18,562 nucleotides of DNA from Trebouxia sp. TZW2008. Lineage: Eukaryota > Chlorophyta > Trebouxiophyceae > Trebouxiales > Trebouxiaceae. Position 1 is the first letter of the stretch. The number at the start of each line of letters is the position of its first letter. The notes beneath the pieces were generated by a model. That model was given only the letters and a program-made list of their open reading frames with translations. It did no database searches and had not been told where the DNA came from. Positions 1 through 8,261 of the stretch are shown one piece after another. The stretch covers positions 5,391 to 23,952 of the forward strand of contig BDIU01000598.1 of assembly GCA_002118135.1 (NCBI GenBank). The letters are read 5' to 3'. The translations under genes were made by a program, and so were the position numbers.

Positions 1-664
1 ATGTGGAATGCTGTGCATGACACACAATGCTGCTGATCTTGTTCCACAGCGCACGGTGAGGGGACAAAAGTGCAGCCCCAGTTGATTGTGCCGCTCAAGT
101 GGACCTCAAGCTTGCTGTAGCAAGCCTTACGGTGCAGAAATCACCAAACCACTTGCAGTACTGGGGCCGTGGAGAGGGTCCCAAGGGCGGCGGGGCCCCC
201 GGGCGCCCCGTCCCACGGCGGGACGGCCTCACCGTCCCACGGCCCACGAGACCTTGGACACCATAGGAGCCGTGGAGATTCACAGGCCAATGACAAAATA
301 TTATTCAGCAGTACACACGTGATCTGCAATGATTATCCTGAGGAGCCTGTCACGTGAGCAAAGTTATGCCAGTGAAGCTGAGACAGCAGCCTTGGCTTAG
401 TGATTGCGTTCAAGACGATGCGCTGGTCCGGGTATGACAGAGCATCAACGACCGTTGGGGGCGTCTGCATAGCCGCAGGTGTCACGCACGCAGGATGACC
501 TTGATGCAGCTTTAGTACGACGCGGGTCTGGACGCACGGTAAGACGCGTTATACAAGGGAGGCAGTACTTAAGCAGGGTCGCTGCATAAAGCGCTGGTCA
601 AGCCTCTGTGCCAACGTCCCACGAGGTGTATGCAACTGAAGTAAGATAGTGATGAAGCACGTGT
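1..664. other. non-coding left edge, GC-rich patch and ACGTG boxes
   Basis: No exon can be supported here. Bases 171-250 are about 82% G+C by hand count (66 of 80), in a window otherwise below 50%. Bases 360-660 are rich in CpG. A palindromic CACGTG lies at 351-356, and related ACGTG cores lie near 316 and 660. This looks more like a promoter or CpG-island stretch than coding sequence, but no transcription start can be fixed. The overlapping reading frames at 86-357 run through the GC-rich repeat in several frames and on both strands, which suggests low-complexity openness rather than a gene. Confidence 0.4.
208..243. repeat. 12-bp direct repeat with internal hairpin
   Basis: CCGTCCCACGGC occurs at 208-219 and again, identical, at 232-243. 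Between the copies, GGGACGG (220-226) pairs with CCGTCCC (232-238) across a 5-nt loop. This is the core of the GC-rich patch. Confidence 0.7.
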
Positions 665-1432
665 GTGGCTCACAATAGTCTGTCTGCAGTGTTGACCGGT
701 AGCAGGGTTGCAGATCTGCTGGGGAAAAGCTTGAGCTTAAGCAGCCTCACCCGCCCCAGCCAAAGGACCAGTCAGAAAGGACCTTTGCAGCGAGACGTGG
801 TGGCCGCTGGCTCTAGCTATCCCACTGCACGTCGCACATGCTCTCGCCGAATACTGGTGGTCAACTGTGCCTGCTGAGCACAAGCCAACCGCTAAACCCG
901 TCAGAGGGGCTCACAAGCTTCAAACCCTTAAAGACAGGTAGGTCGTAAGCACTTCGGTTTGGCAGCTCGATCTGAGCACCTACGTGCACCTGTCCCTGCA
1001 CTGCTGCATGGTCTTAGGTCTTAGGCATAGCTGGACCAGCAAGAGATTTGTGACTGTTTCAAGCCGTCCAAGCTTATGACTTATGATGAGTAGGCAGAGC
1101 ACAGGCTGTTATCATGAAACTGTAATGTTTTGACCAAGCATGATGTTACACACTGAAATTTGGCATTGCCAGCATACTGACAGGACTCAGCAAGTCCGTA
1201 CAATGTTCAGCAAGCTCATGGAATGACACAAATAAACTCATGGCACAATTATGCCTTTTATTGAACAAGATGGCGCTCCCCTTTCATGGTCTGTCTGCAA
1301 TACTTGCATGATTCACGGCAAGTGTAGCTGCTCAGTTCATCTATTGATGCCCTACAACAGCTGCAGGTCACATTACATGCAACGTTTGCCATGCAGAGCT
1401 CCTGATTTGAGCAAACTATCAAGCTCATGCAG
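665..1432. other. stretch without a supported gene
   Basis: A reading frame at 665-877 (+) is rich in Ser, Arg and Thr and resembles an organelle-targeting peptide in composition. It has no in-frame ATG and no convincing splice sites, so it is not called. The rest, to 1432, shows no coding signal that I recognise. Confidence 0.3.
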
Positions 1433-2260
1433 TCAGGACAAGGTGATGCTTGACCATGAAGCCTCTGCAAAAGGCGGTGATGGAGCGTGGCCGCTGAATT
1501 TGACTAGTGGCTCCAGCAAAGCTTGTGATAATCAGGTCAATGTCGCTTTTGCCCAAACACCAGATAGCCGCCTGTGCATTGCATATTTGGTGTACCCATA
1601 GGTTTATTCAGGGTCAAAATGTTAGCAGAAGGCAGACTGTGCTGGGTTCTTTTTTTGCGTTGTATTGCATGTTTTTGCGATGCAATACAATGCAAAGCAA
1701 AGCAACGCATAGTGAGCCTCTTGCACTGCAGATTGACGTCAGCATGCACTTGCATGCACATGGCATATGCACAACACTTGCCGTAGCTATGAGGCTGCAT
1801 GCTTGGTAGCCTGGAGCTGATGAGAAAGGGTTTCCATGGAAGCTCTGGTCTGTTGCAGGAGAATGCACAGCTTGCTTAACATGAGTTTCACAGTATTGCA
1901 GCCTGCGGTTTTCATACAAATCATGTTGTGTTGACTTCACCAATTCAGGTGACTGAATACTATTGTGTTTTGAAGCTGCTCAAGCTCCCTGTCAGCAGAT
2001 GCATGACTGATTGTGCTTCTGTTGGGTGTGTACAGATCCTCGGCGTTGGCTGCAACAAACATGGGCAAATGCTGCAGCGACATTTGAGCACCGAGGGTTG
2101 CAGCAGCATGGCTAGCATAGCTCAGGAGCTGACTTTGGCGGAACATGAACTGCAGAGCTTGCATGCACAGTACTCCAAGCTCCATCAAATGTGTCGCGAT
2201 CCTCAAGCAGACTCCATCAGCGCAATGCAGCTTGATAGATGTGCAAGACCACGCTTGTGA
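1433..2260 (+). CDS. putative coiled-coil protein, two 3' exons (copy A)
   Basis: Two exon-like pieces fit together in phase 0. The first is 1433-1535, after an acceptor ATGCAG and before the donor CAG|GTCAAT. The second is 2036-2260, after the acceptor TGTACAG, ending in TGA. The intron would be 500 bp. The second exon encodes a Leu/Gln/His-rich helix with coiled-coil spacing, beginning ASIAQELTLAEHEL and ending near an HQMC motif. The same block recurs at 5775-6086 with about 12 of 31 identical residues. TGTAA at 2453-2457 would suit a 3' end. Upstream exons and the start codon were not found. I do not recognise the family. The exon join is inferred, and only the similarity to copy B supports coding on this strand. 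Confidence 0.4.
1656..1694. repeat. 15-bp stem, 9-nt loop hairpin
   Basis: Bases 1656-1670 pair with 1680-1694, with a single G-T wobble, around the loop 1671-1679. A T tract before the stem can add a few pairs with the A-rich sequence after it. The hairpin lies inside the predicted 1536-2035 intron of copy A. Confidence 0.75.
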
Positions 2261-2452
2261 CGAGCAAGCGTCATGGGAACAGGTGAGAGTATGACTGTCA
2301 AGTTTGCAACTGTCAAGACACCTGTCTCTTGGCACATTGCCTTTGGAAGCGGCTGCTGCTTGCAAATGTCAGTCGCATAACCTTCGCATAACACCTGGAA
2401 CCGGAAGGCTCACAAAGCGTGACATACAGTCTGTCTGGGCATGATCAATGGT

Positions 2453-2457
2453 TGTAA
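2453..2457 (+). terminator. candidate TGTAA poly(A) signal
   Basis: TGTAA lies about 195 nt after the TGA of the coiled-coil segment A. TGTAA is the usual chlorophyte poly(A) signal. A five-base match can occur by chance. Confidence 0.3.
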
Positions 2458-2531
2458 AGCTTCCTGTTTTCCTTGCCAGCTATAGCTACGAGCTAGTAGC
2501 TTCTTAACATGAGCGTTGATTTGCGCAGGAC

Positions 2532-2622
2532 CTGATTTGATGACTATATGTGTTCCGTGATATCCCAACCCGCAGACTTTTTCAGGCTTTTCATATTCAT
2601 TTCTCTCCAGAGGCAGAATTTG
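2532..2622 (-). CDS. possible minus-strand exon, unknown protein
   Basis: On the minus strand, ATGCAG acts as an acceptor before 2622 and TCAG|GTCCTG as a donor after 2532. Between them is an open, charged, balanced peptide of about 30 residues, beginning QILPLERNEYEKPEK. It is on the same strand as the VPS13-like exons at 4.2-4.8 kb and lies downstream of them. It could be a later exon of that gene, but I see no family motif in it. The opposite strand is also open here, so the call is weak. Confidence 0.2.
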
Positions 2623-2769
2623 CTGCATGTATGTGCTGGCCAGAGACGTTCATTGCAGCCTAGACAGAGGCATCATAAGTCCTCTGGTGCTATGTGCAGC
2701 ACAGATACACCAAACATCTTGGCTGCTTGCAGCAGAAGTATTCACTCAAGGTCACCACAGGTTCTGTGA

Positions 2770-3492
2770 GGTACATGTGGCGACCTTGCACTGAGGTTTG
2801 ACTCAAAATCTCCGGCTCAGCTGGCACTAGCTTCGCTGCTTGTGCCAGCAAGACCCTCGGCATCAATCCCTTGGATTGATCCTTTCAGATTCAAGTTTTA
2901 CAGAATGAGAATGTGCATTATCATGAGATGACTTGATCGATTATTCAGCAAGCAGATCATGGGTTATCCTTTCTTTTCCTGGGGCATGGAGGTGATGAAA
3001 TTTCACACTTGACACTGTGCACGCATGCATGTTTTTAATTGATATTTGTTGCGTGTATGTTTTGCCATAACTGTGATGTGCAAAGAATTTGTTTTTCCCC
3101 TTCAGAGTTATCTGGGACCTTACTATTTGTTGTTAAGACAGGCACATTTGAAAGTGAGCATGCATGTATGAGAAAAAACTATACATGTAGCTAGGTCAAC
3201 TTGCACCTGGTGTGGATGAGCTGTTCATGTTGGTTTTGCTTGTATTTCTGCTTGTTGCCCTTAACTTGTTGCACTGCAGTGATCTAGTAGCCTATTACTA
3301 AACAAGTCTGACCCGTCTCAAGAGCAATGTTTCATGGACAAGAACAGAATCTTCTGTGGTGATAGCTTTGCCATACAATTTTCTGTAGATATGTGGGTTC
3401 AGGTGTTGTTAAAACGGTTGAGATACTAAACAACATCCCCGGGTTTTAGGACTTATATGTCTGACTCATGTTTGATGCTTTGACAACTCTGT
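2770..3492. other. AT-richer non-coding stretch with twin hairpins
   Basis: There is no reading frame of note in about 720 bp. Two short perfect hairpins sit next to each other. GCTGGCAC at 2820-2827 pairs with GTGCCAGC at 2842-2849. ATCAATCC at 2862-2869 pairs with GGATTGAT at 2873-2880 over a 3-nt loop. T-rich runs follow from about 3000 on. Intron or intergenic sequence is likely. Confidence 0.4.
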
Positions 3493-3883
3493 ATGAGGAT
3501 ATTTTGCTGCAAGGACGCATGGGCGTCGTTGTACTGCACCATATACAAGCTACAAGGGAATTTGCAACAATTGCACGCTTTTCAAATCGCATCGTTTGTA
3601 GCATGCTGCATTTCGGTGAACAATGAGCTGCTTTACTTGACGTGCTGCGGTGGCAGCCAGTCAGCCTGTATCAGTAATCAGTGGGCCATTGCTGACGGTG
3701 CTTGCCGCAAATGGATGACAGCACGTCCAGACAGTTTTCAGCATTCTTGCCTGCAATCAAGCTGCGGTGCTCAGTGTCATGCTGCAGTGTGGAATCTGCC
3801 ACTGTTGTGTCCTGACTGACTCTGTTCAATGCAATCTAGAACGCTTGAAAGATGATGCCATGCAAGTTGCTGGGGGCACGTAC

Positions 3884-3960
3884 GTTTGGAATAGACAATA
3901 CATTGTAACAGTAGGCTATAGATGTCTGAAGCTGACCCGATACCCTCCTGCTGGCAACGT
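3884..3960 (-). CDS. possible third exon of the VPS13-like gene
   Basis: On the minus strand, CTTCCAG is an acceptor before 3960 and CCAAAC|GTACGT is a strong donor after 3884. The 77-bp piece begins with two bases that complete the one-base overhang left by the upstream VPS13-like exon, so the phases agree. It encodes about 25 residues including LQTSIAYCYN, which vaguely resembles the Ser-Ile-Ala...Asn stretch that follows this domain in plant VPS13 proteins. The expected Trp-Glu-Pro motif is not seen. This is an inference from phase and position only. Confidence 0.22.
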
Positions 3961-4176
3961 CTGGAAGGATAATATGAAAAGCTGACATAAATACTTGCTG
4001 TGTTGAGAACACAATTACATGAAATGAAATCAATCAAAACCAAGCATGGCGCCATCCTGCTTGACAGCCTGTCTTATTGTGGCGGCAGTTCATAGATTAT
4101 AACTGCAGTAGAGACAGCCAAGCTCATTTGCTGGGTATGCCTGACGCCGACAATGCCGCCTGGTTTGACGGTTTAC

Positions 4177-4810
4177 TCAGAGAGCGGTTGGCCAGGAAAG
4201 TGCCGGCAGGGTTGTCCACTTGCCAACAACTGCAGCGCCATGTTTCTGGGTAGTACGTCTTGAGCCTCTGAACATTGAGACCACCCTATAACGGCAAACA
4301 CAACATCAGTGACACTCACGCAAAGCATCACGACAGAAGTCTCACTAAGCAATTCTCTGCTTGTACACTTGCAAGACATACATAGTACATACAGAAATCA
4401 CTTGTGCAAGATGTTTGACCTGTGCGCATCTCCCAACACGAAGCAGCTTGTGCAACATGCTTGACCTAAGCGCAACATCAAGCAGATTCTGCAACACGCT
4501 TGACTCATGCGCAACATGCAACACAACGCAAAGCATGTCTGACCTGCATGACCGGCGGCTCAAACCTCCAAACTGGGGAGTCAAAGATGCCAGTTTTTGT
4601 GCACAAGTCCTCCCTGACGCACAGCACCTCATTGCTGCCGGGTTGCTCATCATCAGGCACCAGAACAGTTCCCAAGGCACGGTATCCCTGGGGCGGCACG
4701 GGCTCCCACATAGTCACTGGGCTGCTGCTGTTTTGGCGCCAAATCAAGAGGAACTCCCTTGCAGGCTTGACGGGAGGCCTGTTGCCCTTCTCACTGTCAT
4801 TGCGGTACAC
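4177..4810 (-). CDS. VPS13-family protein fragment (two exons)
   Basis: VPS13 proteins are very large bridge-like lipid-transfer proteins at membrane contact sites. Two minus-strand exons are visible: 4544-4810 (89 codons, acceptor TTTGCAG, donor CAG|GTCAGA) and 4285-4177, joined in phase 0 across a 258-bp intron. Exon one carries a Phe-Leu-Leu-Ile-Trp stretch, then WEPVPPQGYRALG and VLCVREDL. These match the W-P-PP-GY-LG ... C-R-DL pattern of the VPS13/Vps62 domain. Exon two carries CWQVDNPAGTFLANRSL, matching the W-VDN--TFL segment that follows in plant VPS13. The 3' edge of exon two is uncertain: GT donor at 4176, or coding as far as 4141 followed by a GC donor. The rest of this normally multi-thousand-residue protein was not found nearby. 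This may be a partial gene, a relic, or an intron-rich gene whose other exons I missed. Confidence 0.6.
4401..4524. repeat. three degenerate 39-46-bp tandem units in intron
   Basis: Three successive units begin near 4401, 4447 and 4486. Each follows the pattern (ct)TGTGCAA-atG-TTGACC ... GCGCAaC. They are 46, 39 and about 39 bp long and lie wholly inside the intron between the two VPS13-like exons. The long plus-strand reading frame at 4361-4855 exists largely because of this repeat and the antisense of the VPS13-like exon. Confidence 0.6.
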
Positions 4811-5774
4811 CTGCAAACCCGTGCAGACATGTTTGCACCTTCCAAGCTGTTTTGAGGCCTTGTAAAGGCTGCTGTGGTGACTTTACAAGTCTAGACTTGC
4901 CTTCTCTATTGGCTGTTGCCTGAGGACAAGCACTTCCAACGTCCATATAAGCGGTCCTTAGTGGGCATCACATGAGTACTCACATGCATGCAGAGAGGGG
5001 TGCAGCGCTTGCTGATTGTGAGGCAGGCAGGCAGGACACACTTGCTCGCTTGCATGCAAACATGCTGTCAGATTGGGTCTCAGCACATTGCCAGCCATGC
5101 AATGCAGGGGATGCAAACAGCCAGCAGGCAGGCTTCATACACCTGCTCGCTCACATGCAGACATGCTGTCAAATTGGCCCCAGCACATTCCCAGCTATGC
5201 AATGCAAGTGACGCAAACAGCCAGCAGACAGGCTGCAGGCACGCAGTGCAACACAAGCACTCTAATCTATAGCTAATCCTGGCCAAGGTTGCTTAGTGTT
5301 TGTATGACAGTGGCATACCAATGACACCTAATCTCCCTGAGGTGCATGGCATTTGCATGGCATGTGTAGTAAGGGTCGTAGGCAAGGGAAAAGCAGTACA
5401 AACAGTAGACAATTGTAATTGATCACAGCTAATAACAACAAATAATAGCTAGTATTGAGCGTCTTCAAACAAGACCTGACAACAGCAATCAAAGTGGGCA
5501 TTGCGAAGGGAAGCCACAACCAGAGGCGCACCGTTCCGTGATGCTTTGTCACCGTGGCTACGCCTCAATGCCAGACATGGTGAGGCATGTGTGCATTTTT
5601 GAATAGCGTCAGGGTTATGCTTTACGTTGACAATGGATCATGCACATGTCAAGCAGAGCTGTATTTGATGTGCATTTGACGGCAATCGACGACCTGAAAC
5701 CTTGCATGATGTCCGTAAACAGTTTCAGCGAGGTTGTAGTCACATTGTGTTCAGTGAGCTTGCTGCCGGTGCAG
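4811..5774. other. intergenic or intronic stretch
   Basis: No exon is supported on either strand. The stretch holds the tandem repeat at 5041-5234 and an AT-rich interval at about 5390-5460. The reading frames at 4972-5286 are products of the tandem repeat. A plus-strand frame opens at 5640 and runs into copy B, so the last 130 bases could be coding if that exon starts earlier than proposed. Confidence 0.35.
5041..5234. repeat. two-copy tandem repeat of about 101 bp
   Basis: Unit one begins at 5041 (CTTGCTCGCT) and unit two at 5142 (CCTGCTCGCT). Both end in a CCAGCAG-CAGGCT block (5121-5134 and 5221-5234). By eye they differ at about 14 of 94 positions, including one single-base gap. Both units are rich in ATGCA motifs. 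I see no similarity to a coding domain. Confidence 0.75.
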
Positions 5775-6161
5775 GTGCGGTTGACCGAGGACCCACCAAG
5801 TGGGCAACAGCTGAAGCGAAAGCTGGGCTCAAACACTTCAGAATACAGCAGCAACGTTGATCTTGCTAGTCTTCAGAGAGATCTGCTCTTGACGCAACAT
5901 GAGCTGCGACTTTTACGCCAGCAATACTTCCAGCTGCGTGAAATTTGTCATGAATGTGCGCAACTGTGGGACAGCACAAGACAATCCAGTGTGTTGTCCA
6001 CACAGCACAGTCTTTTGACAGGACAGCCTGCTTCTTGGCAAGGCATGTCTGTGCCTGTCACCAAAAGACGAGCAATACTTGATCAGGTGGCATTTAATCT
6101 GCAAGCATTCATGCTTGAGCAAACGGCATGCATGCGCTGGGCAGCACACATCTTGGTGTGA
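5775..6161 (+). CDS. putative coiled-coil protein exon (copy B)
   Basis: The proposed exon starts at 5775 after the acceptor GGTGCAG, in phase 0, like the second exon of copy A. The frame is open back to 5640. It encodes a basic and Ser-rich lead, then a long amphipathic helix beginning ASLQRDLLLTQHEL and continuing through QQYFQLREIC, with Leu at coiled-coil spacing. A Gln/Ser/Thr-rich tail follows. A donor CAG|GTGGCA after 6086 would keep phase 0. Otherwise the frame runs to a stop at 6161. A possible last exon lies at 6410-6487 (acceptor CCTGTAG, ending at a TAA that is itself part of TGTAA). The family is unknown. The matching helix, flanks and intron phase point to a paralogue of copy A. 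No start codon can be assigned with confidence. Confidence 0.45.
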   Translation: MRLTEDPPSGQQLKRKLGSNTSEYSSNVDLASLQRDLLLTQHELRLLRQQYFQLREICHECAQLWDSTRQSSVLSTQHSLLTGQPASWQGMSVPVTKRRAILDQVAFNLQAFMLEQTACMRWAAHILV

Positions 6162-6257
6162 TTGTCAGCTGCAATATATCTTGCAGCTCATCTCATTCAA
6201 GGCTTGTGACTGTGAAATACAGCAGGCATTTCACCGTAGATGCAGCTTCGTCTGCTG

Positions 6258-6276
6258 TTGACAGACGGTCTGTCAA
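6258..6276. repeat. near-perfect palindrome, 9-bp arms
   Basis: TTGACAGAC at 6258-6266 and GTCTGTCAA at 6268-6276 are exact reverse complements around one G. A dimeric protein could bind such a site, or it may be chance. It lies in the predicted last intron of copy B. Confidence 0.7.
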
Positions 6277-6409
6277 TGATGCTATTATTGGTGCATTCTT
6301 TGCAGTGCAGCCTCTGACTGTTCATCTGCAACTTCTGAGCTGTCTTGTGAAGCATGTGCTGCAATCCATGCAAACGCTTGCAAAGCTCACATGCCTCTTT
6401 GTCCTGTAG

Positions 6410-6487
6410 GATGCAGACCTGCTGCAAGTGCCTTTGGGCCAGTGGTGCACGCCACAGCCTGCCAGACAAAGGCAGATCAATCTGTAA
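6410..6487 (+). CDS. possible terminal exon of copy B
   Basis: After the acceptor CCTGTAG, the frame reads DADLLQVPLGQW and continues to TAA at 6485-6487, 25 codons in all, joining the upstream donor in phase 0. The stop is embedded in TGTAA (6483-6487), a chlorophyte poly(A) signal. The minus strand over 6410-6550 is also open and protein-like, so strand assignment is unsure. Confidence 0.22.
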   Translation, partial: DADLLQVPLGQWCTPQPARQRQINL

Positions 6488-7338
6488 TCTCGTTGGGGGT
6501 GCACTGAACTGACTCCACAGCGCACACGTATATGCATTCTCAGGCTTGTACATTGAATGCCAGCGTCATCAACCTCTGTGCCACTTGCGAAGCGCTAATA
6601 GTGCTGAGATAATCATCTGCCATGAACCCTTTGAGCTACAGGCTACAAAGACGGATGCCATAGCCACAGGAGAACGCAGCATTGTGCTGCCCGCAATTGT
6701 CAGATTCCTGCATATGCATATTCCTCTGCTGGGTGCGTATTCCTGCATGCTCAACTGGCATAGATATGATCATCATGAAAGCGAGTTGGTCAAGCTTCAA
6801 GGGATAGGTTGCAAACATCAGCTACCTTCAGTCAGTCACAGGTCTGCAGCCATGTTGTTTGCTCTGCCACTTTTGATCCAGGACAATTAGTATCCCGTAA
6901 AATGAGATGAGTTCTGATACAAGTCACACCTGTGCTGTTGGTGACTTTAAAAAGTTTGTGGTGGATTGTTTGTCGTTTTGAGATCAATGCAAGTTGGTAA
7001 CGCGTTTCTGGCATTTATTTGTAGCTCTGTTTGCCATCTTGTGATGTGTGACCCCTTGTATAGTATTTCTAAGCTATTCAGATTCTGATATCTGATCATA
7101 GATTCAGGCACTGTGGCATGCTCATCAAAGTCTCTGCATCATGCATTCATTCCTTCATCCATGCATGCATGCGTTCGTTCATTAATCCATTCACTCATTT
7201 ATTCATTTGACACGGATGCTAGGCAGTCTCAGCAGGCCCAACGATACGTACCAGGGCAATCAACTGTCTACAATCAGATTGGTCTTGTGCTGAACCATTC
7301 GTACTGCATGTGAAAGCTTGACAGATTCTTGTACACAG
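6488..7338. other. stretch without a supported gene
   Basis: Frames exist on both strands at 6546-6890 (+) and 6569-6818 (-), but neither shows a family motif or clear splice sites. Bases 7139-7207 are a degenerate ATTC/TTCA-type tetranucleotide tract interrupted by an ATGC run (7159-7172). The rest is plain. Confidence 0.35.
7139..7207. repeat. degenerate tetranucleotide repeat
   Basis: The tract contains repeated CATT, TTCA and TTCG words, with CATGCATGCATGC in its middle. It is an interrupted simple repeat that opens short reading frames without protein meaning. Confidence 0.65.
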
Positions 7339-7508
7339 TTGTCTCTGATGATAAAGCAGCAGCAGCTCAGTTTGCAAAGGCCAAAGCGGCATGCACTGCT
7401 CAAGAAGACGGTGCTGGAGGTCAGGTCTCAGCACTGGCTGAGAAAGCATACAAGTTTGATGTACTTTATTACAGAAATTTCATGTTTGTTGGACTTGCTG
7501 CATGCTAG
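7339..7508 (+). CDS. putative terminal exon, unknown small protein
   Basis: This piece lacks an early ATG. It follows the acceptor GTACACAG and reads in frame from 7341 to TAG at 7506-7508. The peptide is strikingly protein-like: an Ala/Lys-rich helix (DDKAAAAQFAKAKAA), a Gly-rich turn, a second helix (VSALAEKAYKFD), then a hydrophobic LYYRNFMFVGLAAC end that could contact a membrane. The codons are balanced and the other frames are poor. I do not recognise the family. The preceding exon would have to end with one spare base, and I could not find it, so this could be the 3' end of a plus-strand gene or a relic. Confidence 0.35.
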
Positions 7509-7739
7509 TCCAGTTTCTGGGGCTAGTCATCCCTCTGCTGCTTGCGAGGTTGATGCCTGCTGATTGTTGCAGCACAGCTTGTTGCAGCACAGATTGTTGT
7601 GAAACTCCTGTATTCACAAAATCGCTGTGATGCATGACATTATGGTGGGCTAACCCACATCATGCATGTTGCTGTGCCCAACAAGCAAGGGCTCAGCTTA
7701 CTCAGTGCTTTGATGTCCAAGCAAAGATTAGCGAAGTAC
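7509..7739. other. short non-coding gap
   Basis: Nothing is recognised here apart from a local duplication of TTGTTGCAGCACAG-like words at about 7564-7592. Confidence 0.4.
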
Positions 7740-8120
7740 CTGTGCTGCTGGTATGATCGTGCCCATATCGTGTTGTATATGCTCAACTAAATCCAAAGCT
7801 GTGTTCGTGCTTACTTGCAAAGACAAGAACAAAGCCAGACTAATAAGGACTGCATGTTGGCGTTGTTCTTGTCTTCGCAAATCAATAGTGCAGACAAGAG
7901 CCAATGGTGCAGCCAACGGTGCTATGCTGTGATACCATAAGTGTAGCCGGAACGGACCCCCTCCAAGGGTCGTCACCCTCAACATAGAATAACAGCGTTT
8001 CATATCCTTCATCAAGAAGAAGCCCCGTCTTCGTGTAGCTGCTGCTATGACTGAAGCTAATGCGTTTGTGCCGTCACGCTGCCGACCGAACAAGAACGAC
8101 CCCTTTAGTTCGCCCCCCAT
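7740..8120 (-). CDS. putative first exon of a divergent gene
   Basis: ATG at 8120 on the minus strand opens 127 codons ending exactly at a CAG|GTACTT donor (phase 0). Three codons further on, the frame meets a stop, the same pattern as in the GH53-like gene. The N-terminus is Gly-, Arg- and Ala-rich. A hydrophobic stretch follows around residues 65-80 and another at about 93-103. A second good donor (TTGCAA|GTAAGC) lies inside. No domain is recognised and no second exon was found. The ATG lies only 141 bp from the start of the GH53-like gene on the other strand, so it may simply be upstream non-coding sequence of that gene. Confidence 0.28.
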
Positions 8121-8261
8121 TACAGATTTAAGTGCGTGTGGCCGGTCAGTGCGAAGTTGGGCAAAATTGTTTGTATCTTCGTAAACTCCATAGATAACAA
8201 GACGATCTTGTCAGGCTGGCGCTGCATACACGCTCAAGCCTTGGTCCTTTGTCAGTGGGCA

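Noticed and set aside
86..357. Several overlapping frames on both strands around the GC-rich patch
   Set aside because: They are open in several frames because of repeats and few stops in GC-rich sequence. No start context, domain or splice support.
665..877. Ser/Arg-rich frame resembling an organelle-targeting peptide
   Set aside because: No ATG, no credible splice sites and no downstream mature protein.
1937..2365. 142-codon minus-strand frame
   Set aside because: It is the antisense of copy A. The paralogous block at 5.8-6.1 kb keeps the plus-strand frame open while its minus-strand frame is interrupted.
4361..4865. Two long plus-strand frames (164 and 121 codons)
   Set aside because: They are antisense to the VPS13-like exon and pass through the tandem repeat. 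The minus-strand translation carries the family motifs.
4972..5286. Four Cys/Gln-rich frames
   Set aside because: Products of the 101-bp tandem repeat, with the same peptide repeated in shifted frames.
6197..6553. 118-codon minus-strand frame with a Leu-Trp-Arg rich start, considered as a VPS13 exon
   Set aside because: No family motif can be aligned, and the opposite strand offers an equally plausible short terminal exon.
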